NCBI GenBank assembly: GCA_002790315.1
Contig: PFUW01000017.1
Span: forward strand, 1 to 7,417
Direction: 5' to 3'
DNA from: Huberarchaeum crystalense [NCBI: Candidatus Huberarchaeum crystalense]
Lineage (GTDB): Archaea; Huberarchaeota; Huberarchaeia; Huberarchaeales
Length of the DNA stretch: 7,417 nt
Shown here: positions 5,504 through 7,417 of the stretch, in pieces
Numbering within the stretch: position 1 is the stretch's first letter
How the letters are laid out: each line of letters begins with the position of its first letter
Notes under the pieces: model-generated
What the model saw: only the letters and a program-made list of their open reading frames with translations
Databases searched by the model: none
Told to the model about the DNA's origin: nothing
Translations under genes and position numbers: made by a program

Positions 5504-6904
5504 ATGATTGACTTGCCCAAAAAGCTCGCAGAATCTCAACTAAAAATAGGACTTGAAACTCACTTACCTTTAAAGACAAAATCCAAACTTTTTTGTTCTT
5601 GCTCAACAAAAAAAAGTGGCAGACCAAACACGCAAGTTTGCGAGGTTTGTTTAGGTCTTCCTGGATCAAAACCAACTTTAAACAACGCAGCAGTAAAAGC
5701 AGCAATAAAACTTGGTTTGGCACTTGGATGCAAAATAAATTCACCTAGCTTTTTCTCAAGAAAGACCTATTTTTACCCAGACATGTCAAAAAATTTTCAA
5801 ATAACCCAATATGAAATCCCAATTGCTGAAAATGGGTTTTTAATGTTAGGTGACAAAAAAATAAGAATAAAAAGAGTTCATATTGAAGAAGATCCTGCCA
5901 AGATTGTTCATAAAGATAATTATTCTTTGATTGATTATAATCGTTCGGGTCGTCCTTTATTAGAAATTGTCACAGAACCAGATTTAAATTCTCCTAAAGA
6001 AGCGCGCGCATACCTGCAAAAACTTTCGTTAATTGCAGAATATTTGCAGATTTTTGATCCTGCTGATGAAGCATCAATGAAGTCAGATGTTAATGTTTCA
6101 ATATTTGGTGGAAGTCGTGTTGAAATTAAAAATATAAGTGGATTTAAAGACGCTGAAAAAGCAATTAATTTTGAGCAAATTCGCCAAAAGAATGTTTTAT
6201 TAACAGGCAAAAAAGTAGTGCAAGAAACAAGGATGTATTCTCCTGTTGCTGGATCTACAACAACTGCGCGCATAAAAGAAACAGAATCAGGCTATGGATA
6301 TATTTTTGAGCCTGATTTGCCTTATTTGGAGTTTTCTTTGCAAGAAATTGAGAGAGTAAGGAACTCTCTTGAAGAATTGCCTGACCAAAAAAAGCAAAAA
6401 TTTGTGAAACTTGGGCTAAATAAAGCGACAGCAGAATCTCTTGTTTCTGAAAAGGCACTATCAGAGCTTTTTGAAGAACTATCAAAAAAATTTGACAAAA
6501 ATTTGGTTGCAACTTATTGTTTAATTTTACTTAAAACAACCAATTATAATGGAATAAAGGTAGAGCAAATAAATATTAATCCTGAATTTGCAAAAATTTT
6601 AGAGCAAGTAAACACAAATAAAATCAACAAACATGAAGCAGAGGAAATTATTCGTAAAATAGTTGAATTGAAAATTAAGAATAAAGCCCCAGCAAAAATT
6701 AATTGCTTGTTTGATGGGGAGTCTTGGGATTTTGATTTAAATGAGATTGTTGAAAAAGTGCGCGCACAAAACAAAGAAAAAGACCTTTCAGATCCAAAGA
6801 TTTTGAATTTTTTAATAGGGCAGGTTTTAAGAGAAACAAAAGGAAAAGGCAATATTCAAAAAATTATCAAGATTTTGAAAAGAGCAAAAGGCAAAAACAA
6901 ATAG
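5504..6904 (+). CDS. gatB: Asp-tRNA(Asn)/Glu-tRNA(Gln) amidotransferase subunit B
   Basis: GatB is the tRNA-binding and kinase subunit of GatCAB, which converts mischarged Asp-tRNA(Asn) or Glu-tRNA(Gln) to the amide form in the cytosol. Archaea normally use GatCAB for Asn and GatDE for Gln. The 466-residue length and absence of a large insertion fit GatB rather than GatE. Visible motifs, in order: KIGLETHLPLKTKSKLFCSC near the N-terminus; a four-cysteine zinc site (C31, C33, C46, C49); HIEEDPAK (126-133); NRSGRPLLEIVTEPDL (about 146-161); SMKSDVNVSI (191-200); and EIKNISGF (207-214). The C-terminal YqeY-like tail domain is present, ending in LIGQVLRETKGKGN. All parts are intact. The start at 5504 is chosen for its GGAG site; ATG 5465 would add 13 residues. 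gatA and gatC are not in the window. A short frame (5434-5511) overlaps the start. Confidence 0.94.
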   Translation: MIDLPKKLAESQLKIGLETHLPLKTKSKLFCSCSTKKSGRPNTQVCEVCLGLPGSKPTLNNAAVKAAIKLGLALGCKINSPSFFSRKTYFYPDMSKNFQITQYEIPIAENGFLMLGDKKIRIKRVHIEEDPAKIVHKDNYSLIDYNRSGRPLLEIVTEPDLNSPKEARAYLQKLSLIAEYLQIFDPADEASMKSDVNVSIFGGSRVEIKNISGFKDAEKAINFEQIRQKNVLLTGKKVVQETRMYSPVAGSTTTARIKETESGYGYIFEPDLPYLEFSLQEIERVRNSLEELPDQKKQKFVKLGLNKATAESLVSEKALSELFEELSKKFDKNLVATYCLILLKTTNYNGIKVEQININPEFAKILEQVNTNKINKHEAEEIIRKIVELKIKNKAPAKINCLFDGESWDFDLNEIVEKVRAQNKEKDLSDPKILNFLIGQVLRETKGKGNIQKIIKILKRAKGKNK

Positions 6905-6983
6905 ATAAAAACAAACAAATAAGCAAAAAACACAAGCAAGAAAAACAAAAAAAATAAAGCAAGAGCAAAAGAATAAAAATACA
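6905..6983 (-). terminator. T-rich terminator tract for the Pop5 gene
   Basis: After the gatB stop the plus strand is almost pure A with scattered G and C and few T, so the minus strand is a run of T tracts (up to eight). It starts about 40 nt past the Pop5 stop codon on the minus strand. Archaeal RNA polymerase commonly stops at such oligo-T stretches. It may be no more than low-complexity spacer. Confidence 0.4.
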
Positions 6984-7026
6984 TTTGATTGAGTTATATG
7001 GTAAAAACAATATTCACTCAATCAAA
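6984..7026. terminator. Inverted repeat between convergent gatB and Pop5 genes
   Basis: TTTGATTGAGT (6984-6994) and ACTCAATCAAA (7016-7026) are perfect 11-bp complements around a 21-nt loop. Four further A/T pairs (6996-6999 with 7010-7013) are possible inside it. The right arm includes the Pop5 stop codon (TGA, minus strand). Its place between two converging genes suggests a shared transcript-end structure. Confidence 0.45.
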
Positions 7027-7417
7027 CACTATTTTTAAGAAACTGTTTACAGGTTTTGATTGTTCCTGAAACCAAAACACAATGAAGAAGAACTTCTTTT
7101 TCATTTATTTTTTTAATCCATCCAAATACAACTTTTAGTTTTTCCAAACTTGTGCGCGCAACTTGTATTATCATTTTGTTTTGTAAAGAAAAATTTGGAA
7201 AAAACCGAAGATTTGCTTCAATAAAATCAATTTCTCCAAAAAGTTTAATATAAGTTATTTCTATTTCTCTTCTAAGATCATATGAGTTAATTTTTGCTTC
7301 ACTCATAACTTCATAAACAACATAGCGCTTCTTATCTTGCAGCGTTGGTTTTGTTTTTACAAGTAAATTGTTTAGGGGTTTGGGTTTGCTATTTTTATCA
7401 AATGGTTTTGTTTTTAC
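7022..7417 (-). CDS. rnp2: Ribonuclease P protein component 2 (Pop5), 5' partial
   Basis: Pop5 is a protein subunit of archaeal RNase P; with Rpp30 it activates the catalytic RNA that trims tRNA 5' leaders. The family pattern is clear: PTLQDKKRYVVYEV at the first strand, a helix with DLRREIEITYIKLFGEID, the central MIIQVARTSLEKLKVVFGWI and the closing VLVSGTIKTCKQFL. The first ATG in frame (7306) would remove the conserved PTLQDKKRYVVYEV strand. No ATG, GTG or TTG lies between it and the window edge, so the true start is beyond 7417. Family members normally begin about ten residues before PTLR, but here at least 24 Lys/Pro/Asn-rich residues precede it, including VKTKP twice. This is an N-terminal extension, or the tail of a fused domain, carrying a 57-bp sequence repeat. 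The gene converges on gatB. Confidence 0.82.
   Translation of the reverse strand, partial: VKTKPFDKNSKPKPLNNLLVKTKPTLQDKKRYVVYEVMSEAKINSYDLRREIEITYIKLFGEIDFIEANLRFFPNFSLQNKMIIQVARTSLEKLKVVFGWIKKINEKEVLLHCVLVSGTIKTCKQFLKNSV
7346..7417. repeat. 57-bp-spaced direct repeat in the Pop5 5' region
   Basis: TGGTTTTGTTTTTAC occurs at 7346-7360 and again at 7403-7417, where the window ends. The spacing of 57 bp equals 19 codons, so the reading frame is kept and VKTKP is encoded twice. More copies may lie outside the window. Confidence 0.7.

Noticed and set aside
5434-5511. 25-codon leader ORF overlapping the gatB start
   Set aside because: It has no ribosome-binding site and better fits remnant or spacer DNA; noted only in the histone entry.
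5935-6852. Several minus-strand open frames opposite gatB
   Set aside because: They are antisense to an intact conserved gene and show no recognisable motifs.
6827-7021. Minus-strand frame rich in Phe, Cys and Val downstream of the Pop5 gene
   Set aside because: Its composition comes from T-rich low-complexity DNA; it overlaps the gatB 3' end and lies in the likely terminator.

Overview
The window is AT-rich (roughly 30% GC by eye) and reads as archaeal. Supporting signs are a DUF2070 membrane protein, an RNase P Pop5 subunit, a tRNA-splicing endonuclease, an archaeal-type NDP kinase, TATA-like boxes about 26-30 nt upstream of start codons (leaderless style) and few Shine-Dalgarno sites. The small genes, the SpoIIM-family protein and the reduced EndA suggest a DPANN lineage (Woesearchaeota/Pacearchaeota-like). 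That placement is an inference from gene style, not from a marker phylogeny.

Layout. Positions 1-286 hold no convincing gene, only hairpins and inverted repeats. A minus-strand block follows: a DUF2070 membrane protein (287-1903), a repeat-rich spacer (1904-2075), a DHH/DHHA1 phosphoesterase of the RecJ-like type (2076-3119), a 51-bp tandem repeat tract (3166-3340) and an intronless tRNA-Trp(CCA) (3341-3411). Diverging from the tRNA, a plus-strand block carries ndk (3453-3929), a SpoIIM-family membrane protein (3997-4866) that overlaps a minimal tRNA-splicing endonuclease by one base (4866-5228), a broken stretch that looks like a decayed archaeal histone (about 5274-5411), and gatB (5504-6904). 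Converging on gatB from the right edge is the minus-strand Pop5 subunit of RNase P (7022 to beyond 7417), incomplete at its 5' end.

Functional theme. Much of the window concerns tRNA: a tRNA gene, RNase P (5' processing), EndA (intron removal) and GatB (tRNA-dependent amidation). NDP kinase and the DHH enzyme add nucleotide and nucleic-acid metabolism. DUF2070 and SpoIIM are membrane proteins of unknown role.

What stands out. No defence system, mobile element or CRISPR array is visible. The unusual signals are (i) strong over-use of GCGCGC in an AT-rich sequence, in genes and spacers alike; (ii) several independent tandem duplications of similar unit length (48, 51, 57 and 61 bp) at gene edges, one duplicating the 3' end of the DHH gene and one sitting in an N-terminal extension of Pop5; (iii) the histone-like remnant; and (iv) an EndA reduced to little more than its catalytic domain.
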